The notes under the pieces were generated by a model. The model was not told the DNA's origin. It did not search any database and saw only the letters and a list, made by a program, of their open reading frames with translations. Both the position numbers and the translations under genes were made by a program. A DNA stretch of 64,000 bases from Elmis aenea (Eukaryota; Arthropoda; Insecta; Coleoptera; Elmidae): the NCBI GenBank assembly GCA_947652605.1, contig OX393576.1, forward strand, positions 46,848,966 through 46,912,965. The letters are read 5' to 3'. Shown piece after piece: positions 11,489-26,400 of this stretch (position 1 is its first letter; each line of letters begins with the position of its first letter).

Positions 11489-14400
11489 GTAGGTGGGTTT
11501 TGTATTACTCTGTATACTTCAAATAATTGCAATTATAATTTACCATCATCTAAAAACACTTGGAAGCGAAAAAAAAAATCGAATGACGTTATAAGTGCTA
11601 GTGTTATAATAACCTTTTATAAAAAAATAGTAACCATTGTTAATTTATTTATATTGTTGTTTGTTGCAAAAACTAATTATTACCACCCTTAATCATTTTT
11701 ATTGCTTTTTGGGAAAACATATATGTACCTCCAATTATTTTTTTTAAGATATCCTGTGAAAAAAACTATTAATATTTTTATGATTATACATATATTAATA
11801 ATTTTGAATATTCTCAGACGATAAAATTATATGTCTACTCGTTTTTTCGTCGAAATATTTAGTCAAATATTTAAAAAAGATAAATGTACTAAAGTCAGTT
11901 AGTAGGTACCTATACATATATTAATTTAATTTACACTGTTTTACATGTTTCTTTAAAGTTTACTACCCCATTAAATAATTTTAGAGAATCTAAATTAATC
12001 CCAAGTAGATAAAACATTTTTATAACTGGACACGAACTTTTAAATGTTTGGATTTTAGACAGCATTTTAATTTAGCATTCTTTTGTTTATTGATTTTAAA
12101 TGTCTAATATTATCATATTAGTTCATTTCTAATAATTTTTAAATTTCTGAACTGATTTCACATCTCTTCACTTCTTCAGCAAGAGATTTAGGTGGCATAC
12201 ATTTTTATTAACTTTTGTATTGAGGTGCCAAATGCCCAAATGTTATGAATTTATGTGTAGACTTTGATCAAAACTGAGTCAAAGTGTTGGAGATATATCT
12301 GTCTCTTGTGTGCAGATTAGTTTATTTTAACAATAGGGTTTGAGTCCTGTTAATAATGCAAGAGTATTCGACTGTTAATAATAACATCGGGCAATGCCAT
12401 ATATAAATTTGGACCGGGTACATGATCTAATAATTTATCATAATAGCAAATATTTGATTTATTATGTTTAATGCTTCATGACATTTCTGTAAAATCAATA
12501 TGTTAAACCAATGATTAACTGCAACAGTTTAAATTGACATCACACGTAAAATTAAATGTTAGCATCATTTTTGGCTAGTTTCAGCAGCAGTATTCCAGTA
12601 TTTACTTTTTTAATCGAAGTTTTCTCGCTTCAAATCCATTCAGCGAAACTGTATTTGTTCAACGATCATTTATGATTGGTTTAATCTTATAATGCACAAT
12701 TAAAAAGATTATTTTTACCTAATTTACTGCTTGACGGAAGATGCAGTTAATTTGCATGTAAATATACACTGCTTAAAATAGTTTAGGGATCTCGTACAGT
12801 GCGCAATAAACATCCAAAATATAACTTTAGTTGTAGTTGTAACAAATAAAAACTTTATTCAAACGAAAAATAAGAAGACAGTTTAAATATCCTATGCATG
12901 CAGGCATAGTTCTTATTATTAGATATTATTTTTAAGATAATCTCCATGATTTTGTAAGTTATCGAAATCATCATCTAAAGTTTGAATAAACGTTTAAAAT
13001 ATCCCTTAATAATTGTTTTCAGCAGTATACAACGTGGTCGATATTCGATGCTAACTATAGACTAAGTAACTAGTACCCGCTAGATATAAATAATCAGTTA
13101 CATGGGATAAACTATTTGATTTTTAAAATAACAAAAGGATTCTTGTATTTAAAAAATAATAATTGCTAGGCACCCTTGATTCGATCGTAAAACTGAATTT
13201 AGAGGGTTTATTAATTTTTTTTAAATCTTTTTCGCAGCACTGGCAGAGAAGGTTTTAGACGTTTTTCTGTAGTATGTCATAGCTTCATCTATTCACATTA
13301 TGGTCCGTCATTTTTTTTGATCTCAGTTTGATTTTAAATTTGATTTTCAATTATTTATTATGGCTGTAAAGCATAAAGCTTATAATTTTTGTGGACTCTA
13401 TTAAAAAAACAAACGAGTAATTTTGTCTTGCTTGCTTAATACATACTTTATTTTCTGTTATTTTCTAGTTTAAATGCATTCGTTTTACACATTTTCGAGA
13501 ATAAAGGTAAAATTATTCAAAATGCTCAATTAAATGACGACTGTTTTCACATCCTAGGTCCTAAGATATTCTGATATTACAGTAAGCGCCGCTTATTGCA
13601 ATCTCCGGTTATTAGACTCAGCCGTTTTATAGAATCAGCTTTTGAAAACCAATACAATTCGTCTGAATTAAACATTATTTACTAGAATCAAATTTTTGAA
13701 TTAAAGAAATCAAGTTTTTAACATCGTTTTACAAAAAATTACATAATAAAATACTTAAAAGATAGTTTTTTACTAACGCAGCCATGTTGCAACGAGTTTG
13801 CTGAACTGGCTGTATTTAAATTATAAAAAATGCTTTCGCTTGAGTAGGTAGTAAAGTGACTACCATTAAGCAAAAAGAACAATTTACCTTCAGTCGCGAG
13901 TTGCAAATAAAACGTTTTCGCCTCAAAACTCAAAACTAAATAATTTTTTTACTCCGCTTTTTGAACAAACTGCCAGTCCTAAAACAAGTTTGTTTAATGA
14001 TAGGCAAAATAAAATAAATGGCTATTTAAAAATTTCCGTACCTGCATAAATAATAAAACTCAAAACAGTAATTGCAAATACATGAAATGAACACATTGAA
14101 ATAATTTAATATAGGTACTTAAACGCTTAAGCTTTTAATGAAGGTTGTGTTTTTTTTTAGACTTGCAAAGTCTATTTCCGCTGTTTTTTAATTTAGAAAT
14201 CACTAATTTGTTACTCTATTGGTACATACGTAGATCATTTTAATTAACTTTCACTTTTTTAATCAATATTTCCCTATACCAAAAAAATAAATGCATTATA
14301 ATAATTTAAAGATTATAACTAATATATTCGGTCGATTATAATTTCATAAAATCTTAAAGATGTAATAAATTGCAGGAGACAGATTGCTTGATATTCCTTG

Positions 14401-17400
14401 TAAAGTTTGTGGTGACCGAAGTTCCGGAAAGCACTACGGAATCTACAGTTGCGACGGTAAGTAAATTAAATTATTCAAATGATGCGTACCGAAACATTAG
14501 GGATGTTTTAGGTTGTTCAGGATTCTTCAAACGCAGCATCCATCGCAACCGTGTTTACACTTGCAAAGCGACGGGAGATATGAAAGGACGTTGTCCTGTG
14601 GACAAGACGCATAGGAATCAGTGCAGAGCCTGCAGACTTCACAAGTGTTTTCAAGCCAGTATGAACAAAGACGGTGAGTTATTTTTAATTTTTAAAAACG
14701 CATTTCGTTTTAAAACTTTGATGAATTTAGAACAAGTTAAACCAACTTCATTATGGCGTCTGCTCGTGTGTGTTTAGTATTCTTGAAATAGTTTATTAAC
14801 AGAAAGTATAAAATTATATCACAAGAAGTTTTATGGAATTGTTATTAACCATAACGTTTGCCATTAATTATAAATTACAAAAACTCTATTGTAGTAGTTC
14901 ACAGGTTTTATTAAGTCAGTTTCTAAAATAAACTACAATATTTTGTTGTTGAAAGCATAAACTACTCAGTTATAAAAATTAAATAGTGAAACATTTGATG
15001 GTAATTTTCCAAAAAAACGATTATAACTTTTATGGATTGTAATATAAATGACTATTTTTCTTAAAACAATGAACTTGTTTGCTTAATACTTATACTTATT
15101 TCCGATAAGTTTGGTATATCAATCATTTGTTTTCTTTAATTAGATTCTTATATTAGTATTCCAAATTCGAGAGCAATTTATTAACGTGTATAATATACCT
15201 GGGGTAAAGATCGACAAAGTATTTTCTTTAAAAATGTACTTTTTACGTTACCTATCTATAAATCGATCCCTATTTGTAGAAGCGGTGCTTTTTGTTCAAC
15301 TTTTGCATAAATTATCTAAAATTGTAAAATTAAAATGGCTTTTTTAATATATTTTAAATACATTTATAAATGTTTGATCACTAATATACATTCCTGGGTC
15401 GATTATTTATCATTTCCAGACAAACAAAAGTATTACTCACGTATCGTATAGGTAGACTCCAAGATTTTTAAGTAAAAACATTGACTCCAAAACTCGTTCA
15501 ATATACAGTAATCTACGATAATTTTTCATTAAAAACTGCGTTCATAGATATTTAACACCATGGTTAAACGCTACTGTAGTACAGTAATTGGAAATTGAAA
15601 GTTGCACCCGGCGCCCCCACCAATATGTTGGTAAAACTGCAAAGCAAATAGTGGTAATAAAATTATTTTCAAATATGAAGGATGTACTATTAGGTATAAT
15701 ATATGTATATTATATTTGCTTTATCAGTTTTTCATTTTGCTTTACTACTAACATTCATGAAAATTAGTATTTTAAAAATGACGTACATCGAAAATTCCAT
15801 TCAAAATAATAATAATACCCGAATAATAACATCTAACAAAAACATAATAAATTGTTTGATGTTATTTTTGTGGGCTAATTTTAATACGAAATTCACATTA
15901 GAATAATGTTGATGTACATAACACTCAGAATTTTATAGCAGACATTCTTTATGAAAGGGTTAAAGCGATATTAAATTATACCAGTAAATTTATTATAAAC
16001 ATTTTCAATAGTACTTTTTATAAAAATTTTGTTTTAATTTCATACATTTTATTATTGTTAAATTAAGATATTAATAAGTAAAATGTATATTATTAGAGAA
16101 GAAAATAAATAGATACATAAATAAGATGATAAAGAGACGAAGTCTTGCATTTTAACTATTAATCCAGAAAAAGATAAATGTTTCAATTAAGTTTGTTTAC
16201 ATGATTAAACAAATTACTTAAAAAATCCAACAATTTAGCGACTCTATAAAATACCGTGCAGCATATCTTAACTGAAGTACCTTACATCTTTTGCATCTTT
16301 ACAGTGGCAATTTAAAAATTGAAAAATAAAAACTGATTTTATTTTAACATTTTTTCGTTATTACATGATAGGTAGCATTGGAGATTAACCATATTGGATT
16401 TGCTATAATATTATAATTATCTACTTTTATAGCATCAGCATCATGCACACATTTTAATTCGCGCATGGATGCATATCTAAAACTGCTAGAATTTCTATAA
16501 TAGTCCGTATCAGACTAAATAAATCGCGTTTGTGTGTTCGAGTACAACTGAAATGTGTGAAATTTAAACAAATAAATAAAACACAATGTATACACAGTAA
16601 ATATCTCACCTGTCTAAAGCACCCTGTGTAAAAATACAGATGACATCGATAATCTGTTTATGCGCCTCTCGTTGAAAAAGCACTTGGTTATAGGGAAACG
16701 ATCACCAGGCGACGAGACCACATGAGGTGTGTGTGTACTACAACACAGCATCCGAATAAATCGAATTCTTTGTATGGCAAATAATGTAATTAATACCCTG
16801 CGGTGTTAACTGTAATTCAGGCACTTGTCGAATCTCACGTTTATATTTTTCTGTGGTCATACCATATTGTTTCGGCTCAGCGCGGTTACAATCAGTAAGG
16901 GATTTCACGACTATTTTTATAAGTGCTACGAATTTTGTTTAATGAGAGTTATACAGCTCTAAGAGCGTAATAACATAATGCTTTAGCTTTTGCAATTGCA
17001 ACTTATTAAGACTTGTTTTATAAACATATTTGATGCAATAAAATTTTATTTCTAAACGATTTTTTTTTAAATTTCTAAATATCAGTTATGGTACTGGACA
17101 CATTGGTTTGCTAAATTAACATTAAATTAATAATTGTTTGGGTCAAAAGGCTCTTGTACTTGCCACAATATACAAAAGGTTTGTTCCAGCCTTCCAGCAG
17201 ACCAAAATTTACTAATTCATGGACTAACACGTGAATTGCTTTATGCACATGCATCAACTATGGACTAATAAATGTATTAGTCGCTGCTGAAACGCTTTAA
17301 CAGCATCCCTGACTGTAAATGACATTTGTACGATTGAGTTCATAGAAATTTGAGCACAGCAAGCGTCAACATCTTAAGAACCCAGTACTACATACATAGG

Positions 17401-20400
17401 GTTGAGAGCTCGATGCATAGCTAGCGTAAGCCACGTTAGTTGTAAAGCTCTGTCGTTGTAAACAGCGCATGCGTGCAATAATCTCAGCGTAGTTCTTATC
17501 CTAATCCATGTACTGTTTTGACCGTCCGCAAACTAGTCCAAAAGTAGTCATGGAATAGTAAATAGCGTTGCTGGAACAAACCTAGAATATCCACTTGCAA
17601 ACTGTAACATAGAACTTTAATATTGTTTTGAAAGTTTTCCTGAATTCCTGCTGGCCACTTGAACTTATAGGAAACGTAATGATACCAATAGAAAGATAAA
17701 ATTATTGCGTATCTAATAATACTAGAAAAAAGACTAAAGCTACGATTTTTAATTTAAGATATTAATCTAAAATTGGATTCAATTTTGACAGTATTTGTTT
17801 AGTATTTGTCTATCAATTTAATAATTTCTTAACGTCACATTAAGTTTTTTTTTTTAAATTTATCAAAATTAAAACTTTTTACAGCGGCCATAGTTTGCGG
17901 AAAGTGGGAGATTTGTTTGCTGTTCAATTTAATCACTGACCTGTACCTTCTGTAAGTACAAATCAAAACTATGTCCAGAAAAAAATTGGCAAAATTTGTT
18001 ATTTTATTTACGTGTATATAGTTTCTACAGAAATATAACAAAATACCTAAAAATTTAATACCCAATGATAATTGCCTATGTTCGAGTTTGCAAGTGAACA
18101 AACACCCTGTATATTAAAACTTTGTATTTGTCTCAATAAACACAAAATTAATTAAAATGAAACACAGTTAAAAATAATTATTTGAATTTTGCTTAAATTA
18201 TTGTTTTAACTGGTTCAACCAAAAATATTATTGTTAAAACTCTTATCTACATAGGCAAGTTGGGTTACCCATATTTCGCGTCGTAGTTTCATTATACTCT
18301 GTCTTTGCAGTCATCATCATTTACATTTCTTGCAGACATTGATTCTTTCACCTCTTGTTTCCAAATCCTTTTTGACCGACCTCTTCTCTTTCTCTGTGAC
18401 AACACCCGATTACGTATCATTTTCGGCCATGGTTTTCCATCATCCGTTGAAGTTACATATACATACAATCGTAGCCTTTAAGTTTTATTGTTTCTATTAT
18501 ACTTGTATCTCTATCTATATCTATATCCATTTTTACCCATATATTTATGTTTTATACATAGCCCATTTTTACATATCTGCAACATCGGCGCCAGCAATAC
18601 AACTCCATTGCTCAAAATTTTTCTTCTCGATTGACTTATTTCTAAGAAATCTGCTCCATGTATACTAACGAACAAATCGCGAACACTGTACAAACCTGGT
18701 GTAGACGGGAGTTCGTGAACAGTTCGCGAGCAGCTCGCTACTTCGAACAATCTTCGCTCTTGAGGGAGTACCGGGCAGTACATCAAAGGGTTTGTTCGGG
18801 AACAGGTGCCTAACATTGTTTTCAGTCTCGACGTCATTTATTGTGTAGTTGTTGATAATGGAGTGTTCAGAGAAGACATTTTAAATTAAATAGAACAATA
18901 TCGTTTACACCAAAACTTGTGGGACCCATAAAAACTCAAAATACAATAAAAAAAACTTGAAAAAAGGATGCAATTTAGTAAATTTCTGAGGTTAGAAAGA
19001 TGGAACTTGATGAAATCGAAAACAAATTGGGGTATTATGGCGTAATATCGAAGAGCTCGTATAAAGGCGAGTGAAAACCATTTTCACACACGAAAGCAGC
19101 ACAAGCAGTCACACCAGCGCCTTCGTCGCTGCATGGCTTATTTATTTACAAAACGCGTTTGGCCTGTCCCGAGAGCTGTTGACGAAAACACTAATTTTTG
19201 GATGTAGACGTTCTATTCGCGAATAGCTCTCGAGGAGTTCGCAAACTTCTAATTTTGGTCTGTACGCGGTTGAAGAGTGTTTTTGTCTAGATACAATGAT
19301 TCACTGGTCTACCTACAACGATATATATTCTTCTTGGTCTATAATAAGTATTAGTAAATTTAATAATGTATAAATGCAAATATTATTTTTCATTAACATC
19401 GTTAAATAATTTCGTAAAACGGGAGTCCTCAGAATCCTACAGATAAGCTTTCACTTGGAAAAATCTCAAAATCAATTAAAACCTGAAGACCTGCTTTGAT
19501 TGGCTAGGGCTTTAAAAAATTGTAGAAACGAGATTTAAATTTTGATACAGGTATTTTATTTTCAAAAACACAATCCAAACAGTTCTCGGTCATTTCGGGA
19601 GGATGTACAAATTATTCAATGGCCTCAAAAAAACAAGAACTGGTCATGATCTTGCTACCAGATAGCTTTTTTGTGTTCAAGAAGGCGACAAAATTTATGT
19701 TACAACTTCTTCGCAAAGTGCAATAGATACATCCCTGGCCTTGCGTTTTAGCCATTGTCTAGTATTATACATTTTTTGTTTTTCACTTTACTGCTAAAAT
19801 GTAAAAAATATTGTATTTCCTAATAAGGTGGGCAAAATTTTATCATCAGATTCATGTTTATAAATTAGTCCTTTAACTGATAATTAATAATTTGTAAAAA
19901 TTACGATATTGTAAATTATTTAACATTAGACGATGCCTTATAATTCAAATATCAAAGTGAGCTTATCGACAAACATGTAACACATTCAGAAATGGGGGCG
20001 TCGTGATCTTAGCAAGTTTTGTAGTTGTTCAACCGCAAACATGACGCCGCTGATGTCTTCGCATCCCCTTTTACAGCTGAGAACGAACATCGGCACAAGT
20101 TCTCCCAAGTCACTCAACTTCGAAACTTAACGCCTTATGCAAAATTAAAGTGTTTCACATAAGATTAACCCGCGAATAAAATATAATCCATTAAAAAAAG
20201 TTTTAAAACCTGGATCTAAATCTAAAGGCTCTTACGCTTTTTGCGTGTGATAATGAACACTTTATTTATTAAAATCTCAATTAATAATTAGTTTTAGTAT
20301 TTGATAAACGTGTATAATCCGAACATAGATGTTAAAAATCCCCGGCAGGATGAGGGTTGGCGTGAATGACAAGGGGTGAACGCAGATCGCTTTCACGCGG

Positions 20401-23400
20401 ATTTGCACTCTCTATCGTAGCCGCTGATCCTTGCCAGGCCTGAACGCCGTTAATGGGGATTGGCGGCTCCGTAAATAGAGCGGCATTGAGCCTTCTTACC
20501 CGCCAAACTCCCTCAAGATATGTCGAATTTTGTATATCGTCTTAAAGACACTTAGAACTTGACACACTGCGGATCTATCTCGTATTAGCCTATTTATTAC
20601 ACATTTTGCGTCAATGAAACCACATTCCTGCTCTAAGATAATATTTTTGTAGTACAGATTACAAATAATTGCGGTTTATTTTAACCCTTTCACTGTCAAA
20701 CCCGTAAATAAACGTTATTCTGGTGAATGCGCCGGGTTAAAAAATTAAACCAAAGACAAATTATTTATTATCTCTGTTATTTGTGTAGTTACAAAAAAAT
20801 TTTTACTACAAAGGTTGTTGGAATTTATTAGCTATACAGGGTGGTGCTTTTTTCGATGCTCACCATTGCTATCTTGGAAACGGTAAGAGATACAAGGTCG
20901 GTTAAATTAGAGAAAAGTTGAACATTTTTATGGCGATTAAGAATCTGAAAAGAAATCCTGGATATTTTGATTCGTTTTTGATTTATTACAAAAAAACTGA
21001 AAAATGTGATTTTAGAAAAATATGATTATCTTCCCTACCATTGACGCTATTTCATTTAAACTTGGTAACTTTATGTTTTTGACCGTCCTGGATTTGATGA
21101 CGTCAACAGAAATTTTCTAAGCCTTCTAGATTTCAAGTTGCGATAGTCAACTTTTTTATTTCTTATGGCCGCCATATTGGATTTTTACACCATCAGACAG
21201 ACAAAAAAATTAGCTTTTCAGATTGGTAACCAACATACCTTTTTTCTTTCAAAAAACTTGTTAAAATTTGAAAATTTGAGTAAATAATTCATAAAATCGA
21301 GAATGCTCTGAAAAACAATTGAAACTATGATATAAATAAAAGCTACAGAACATTTTATTGGTCTAATGAACGAAATTCAGATTGTTGGAAACATATTTAG
21401 AAGATATGTTAGGCGAATTGCCATTATTAACAATTCAAAATCATCAGTAGTTTCAGCAAAAAGGAGCTGGTCCTCACAACGCCCGCATTGTAAAAGGATG
21501 TTAATTTAGATGTACGCTTTCAAAATTCATGACTTGGTACGTTTGGTCCTGTTCATTGGCCTCCGCGATCGCCATGTTTAACGCCTATGGATTACTTTTA
21601 CTTTGATGTTGTTTATGCAACCCTAACGGAAAATATTGAACATCTTCGCCGTAAAATCAAAAATGCTTTCGACTCTATTTCGAGACAAACTATCCTAAAG
21701 GCAGTGGACGAAATAAAATTGAGGACTAACCACTACATCATACATCACGGCGAGCACTTTAAACAATTTAAATAATTATTTATCTGGTGTTTTAAATTTA
21801 TTGTCATTTCGTTATTTTATTAGACCTATAAAATGTTGCGTCACTTTTATTTATATTATAATTTCAATTGTTTTTCAGAACATTCGCGATTTTATAGATT
21901 ATTTATACAAATTTTCAAATTTCAACAAGTTTTTTGAAAGAAAAAAGGTATGTTGGTTACCAATCTGAAAAGCTAATTTTTTTGTCTGTCTGATGGTGTG
22001 AAAATCCAATATGGCGGCCATAAGAAATAAAAAAGTTGACTATCGCAACTTTAAATCTAGAAGGCTTAGAAAATTTCTGTTGACGTCATCAAACCCAGGA
22101 CGGTCAAAAACATAAAGTTACCAAGTTTAAATGAAATAGCGTCAATGGTAGGAAAGATAATAATATTTTTCTAAAATCACATTTTTCACCTTTTTTGTAA
22201 TAAATCAAAAACGAATCAAAATATCCAGGATTTCTTTTCAGATTCTTAATCGCCATAAAAATGTGAAACTTTTCTCTAATTTAACCGACCTTGTATCTCT
22301 TACCGTTTCCAATATAGCAATGGTGAGCATCGAAAAAAGCACCACCCTGTATAACCTACAATTATTTTTAAATGCACAGAGTATTTAGTTTTCGAGAATC
22401 AATGTGCAACTTTACTTTTTTAAATAGAACACCCTGTATATTTTAACGTTTTCTTGTAGATAAATCAGTTGGCATTAAAAAATATTAAGCATGTTTTTGT
22501 CTTAGGTTAATATTTCTAGAGTTATTATTCTGATGGATGCGTAGGGTCAAAAATTAAGCTAATTGTAAGACAAATTATTTGTTATCTCTGTTATTAGGGT
22601 AGTTACAAAAAAAGTTTTTGCTACAAAATTTGTTGGAATTTATTAGCTATATAACCTACAATTATTTTTAAATTCACAGAGTATTTAGTTTTCGAGAATC
22701 AATGTGCAACTTTACTATTTTAAATAGAACACCCTCTACCCTGTACCTATACCTATACCTATGTTTACGTTTTCTTCTAGATACATTATTTGCTGATAAA
22801 AAATATTTAGTATATCCTATGTCTAAAGGCAATATTTCTCGGGACATAATGAACAGTTCTCATAGGATGTTCGTTTTGTAAATAAATACACATCCCGAGA
22901 AAGGGCAACATAGTGCGAGTAATTACAGAAATATGAAAATAAATTTAAAAGAATATGGTTCCACTGAGAAACCAACCAAAAATCCAAAACAAATCCAAGA
23001 ATAAAAACTGTCCGTTTTTACACAGTTTCTATGGCAAAAAAAGTAGCATCTCAACATGTCAAAATTTTCATTAGTTGTAAATCTGCCCAAAAGTATATAA
23101 CAAATTTGCTACAAAGACTATCGAATTACAAAACAGTACTATAAAATAGATTATAGCTGCTCTCGTACTAAAGAATAATTCATCCAATTTAAGCAAACCT
23201 GTATCTCTTATAATAAGCGGGATCAATACTGAAAATGTTATCTGGGACACCCTGTATATGAATTTATCTCACAAATATCGTCGTAAAATGTTGGTAACCA
23301 AAGCATGTGTTAGTGGCTGCCCATCATAATTATGTAAATTATTTAAAAAAATCACATACTTCCTTATAATTAATTACAAAAAAAATTAAAAATTCATACG

Positions 23401-26400
23401 GTCAAAGACAAAACAAGATAGTCGATAAAAGTTGTCGTTGGGTTTTCAAAGCCACCGTAATTTCTAGAAAAGTTTTATGCAATTTATTTTATGAAGATTT
23501 AACAAATATATAATTACATTATGTAACTCATGATTTCCAACAGTTTTTGTGAAAAAAAATTTTTGTGTATACCCTAATAATAATATGTATATTTATTTTT
23601 GACCCTACGCATCCGCCAGAATAATAACTCCAGATATATTAACTTAAGACAAAAACATGCTTTATACTTTTTAATGGCAATTAATTTATCTACAATTTCC
23701 ATTTGAAATAGTAAAGTTGCATATTGATTCTCGAAAACCAAGTACCTACTCTGCGCATTTAAAAATAATTGTAGGTTATATAGCTAATAAATTCCAACAA
23801 CTTTTGTGAAAAAAACTTTTTTGTTACTCCCCTTACAACAAAGATAATAAATCATTTGTCTTACACTTACAATTAGCTTAATTTTTAACCCGGCGCATCC
23901 ACCAGAATTTTTCTTTTAAAAACAAAAAACCCGACACGGACGGCCTGTGCATACAAAAATTACCCGACAGTGAAAGGGTTAAGATCGTTTATCTAAGGCA
24001 GATAGTACAGGTTGGTCCCGATACTTAGTATTTGTAAGGTATCTCGATACTGCAAAAATATGATGTTCACTTGTACTGCCTTTGCCGTAACATTATAATG
24101 TTGCTTTTTTAGCAATTCAGAAACTAAAAACGAAAAATATTTCGGTCGTTTCTGATCGGAACGTATCTAAACTGAGAAAAGTGAAGCTCACTTATTTCAA
24201 ATAAGATATTTTTTCTGCATCCGTCCAGAAAATTAGTTGTTTCCGATCAATTTTTAGGCTGGAAAATACATCGTAACTAGCCTAGGCCAGAAAGTAACTG
24301 GTTGCCATGATAATAACAACTCTTTACCGGCCTAGGCCGGAAAGTAGCTGGTCGTGATGGTGATGAGTTGTTTTGTTGATTTGCGCTGTCAAACAAGCGT
24401 CATTATACCACCAAACGAGTTTTCACCTGTAGTCTGTTAAGTTATTGTTTAATTAGTGATGGTGACGATAGTGATTTTGGTGTCAGTGACGGACACAGAA
24501 AAAATATTGTACGTTACATACCCGTAAAATGTCTTTACTGGATTCGTATGCTTCCAGGACTCGCCTACGGCAGTTAAGTACCAATTTCCGGTCTTGTTAC
24601 GTAAATAATTATTACTGCCTCGGGGGAGTCCCCTAAGCACAGATGTAAAATCACCATTTGTATTTTATGAATAAAATTTTATAGTTATAAAACCGGTTAA
24701 ATCCCGTAATAGAAATTATTTATTTCGTTTTCAATATTAAACGTAAATAATAATTTCGCTTTCGATTCAGTTTTTGTCCTTGTAAAAATTTCGGATAATT
24801 TCGTTTATCGTTTTTGTTCCATTTTCAGTATCTGAACAACTTCTCGTTTTCTAAGCTTCAATACATTTTCCATAGGGTTCATGTGTAGGGAATGTCCAAG
24901 CCACGAAATAGCTGGTAATATTTTCTTTTAGCTCTGTGCCATTGCTGAAGTTGACGTGTCAGAAAAGAGAAAACTTTCCAAAAGATTTTTGTATTGCTTA
25001 TTATTCCACATTCCATCGACAATATAGAGCCGTTTTATATCCTTGCAGTTGATCATTGACCACACCAGGATATTAGCGGCATAACAATAAGAATTAAATG
25101 TCTTGCCCGAGTCATTTTTTACTAATAGCTTGTTTGCAAAAATTTTAAAAGTAGACTCAGCTCAAAAGCATACTTAAAAAAATATCAACCAATAATGCAC
25201 AGTTTTTTGTAGCTATATTGGTAGTAACATCTATCAGTAACATCTAGCAATGTGTATATAAAAAGTAATAGGTAATAATTTCTCATATCTTAAATTGTAA
25301 CCTTATGTAATGGCTAAAGTTTAAGTCAAAAATCGCGAAAATCGAAAAAAAAATTAAAAAATTGTTACAATAAAAAATTCTATTTTCGACAGTGTAAAGA
25401 CCTAATTTTGTCTTTTTCTAAAATCCAATTATTATTAGTGCATTTGGCTTTCAGTTAGGGATGTACCAAATAATTGGTGTATAATCGGTAATTGGCCGTA
25501 TCGGCTCTTTTACCGATTAATCGGTAATCGAACTTTTGGTCGATTTATCCGTTTTTGTTAAATTTAATTATTCCAACAGATTGGATTACGGAAATAGTTT
25601 TACTGTTTCGGTGCTAATGTAGCCATAGTAAAGCTATTTACTGATGTAGAAAACACAAAAAAAAACTGAATATTACAATTAAAGCACGCATAGTTTTGAA
25701 CTACTACAAATAAGAAAAAGCACATTGAAATATTAAAAAAATACTAAATAACTGAAGCATCTTTAATTAAAATTTAAGCGAAAAATATTGGGTATTAGGT
25801 TAGGTGTAATAGAGTACTAATTCAAACTATTCCATATATTTCGGACTTAATTAAGTCCTTCTTCAGTGGATACTACAATATATAAAAATTGTTATAAAAA
25901 ACTAATAGCTGAAGGCAAGTGAAACTTACAGTTTATATAGGTTATACCATGAGGTGGAAAAAATGATGATTGTACCTGAACAATACATAAGCCATTCATA
26001 GATGGTGGAGTAAACCAAGTCACAAAACAATATTACATTAAGATTAACAATTTAAAAACAGATTAAAAGCATCAAAAGATGTATGTATATAACAAAACTT
26101 GATTGAACGAACAACAGGAACAAAGTCAAAAAATATTTATTCTATGACAGGCAGACTGCCAACAGCAGTAAGTTAATATTACTAAAATCGAAGTATTATT
26201 TTTGGCGGGAATAATAAAACCCAAAATTGTTGAAGAAAATGGAAATACAAGCCAGCGTAATTCAAATAATTACCTGGGTAAATGTATACCAAAAAAATAT
26301 TATACAAAATTAAATATGAATCAGATTGAATTATACAAGGAATGTAAAAAGACCATTAAACCAAACCTAATATAAATGAAAAATCTAAATTACGATTGAA

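Larger units (their letters stand above)
20685..23978. mobile_element. piggyBac-like non-autonomous element with TTAA target duplication
   Basis: The ends are CCCTTTCACTGTC and GACAGTGAAAGGG, each flanked by TTAA (20681-20684 and 23979-23982), the target signature of piggyBac transposases. The interior holds three diverged copies of a roughly 310-bp unit, two direct and one inverted, and a nested Tc1/mariner-like element. No piggyBac transposase is visible, so mobilisation would need a helper. Without the nested insert it would be about 1.8 kb. Confidence 0.85.

Noticed and set aside
13580..13640. pogo-like MITE end (CAGTAAGCGCCGCTTATTGC)
   Set aside because: Only one end was found, so no element can be delimited.
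14370..14777. Unspliced 135-codon ORF across the zinc-finger exons
   Set aside because: Its first part is out of the true frame; splicing out 14457-14511 gives the correct DBD.
18650..19270. Possible TIR transposon (TTCGCGAAC-type motifs at 18650-18740 and 19190-19250)
   Set aside because: Related palindromic motifs occur at both sides but I could not align clear inverted ends or a target duplication.
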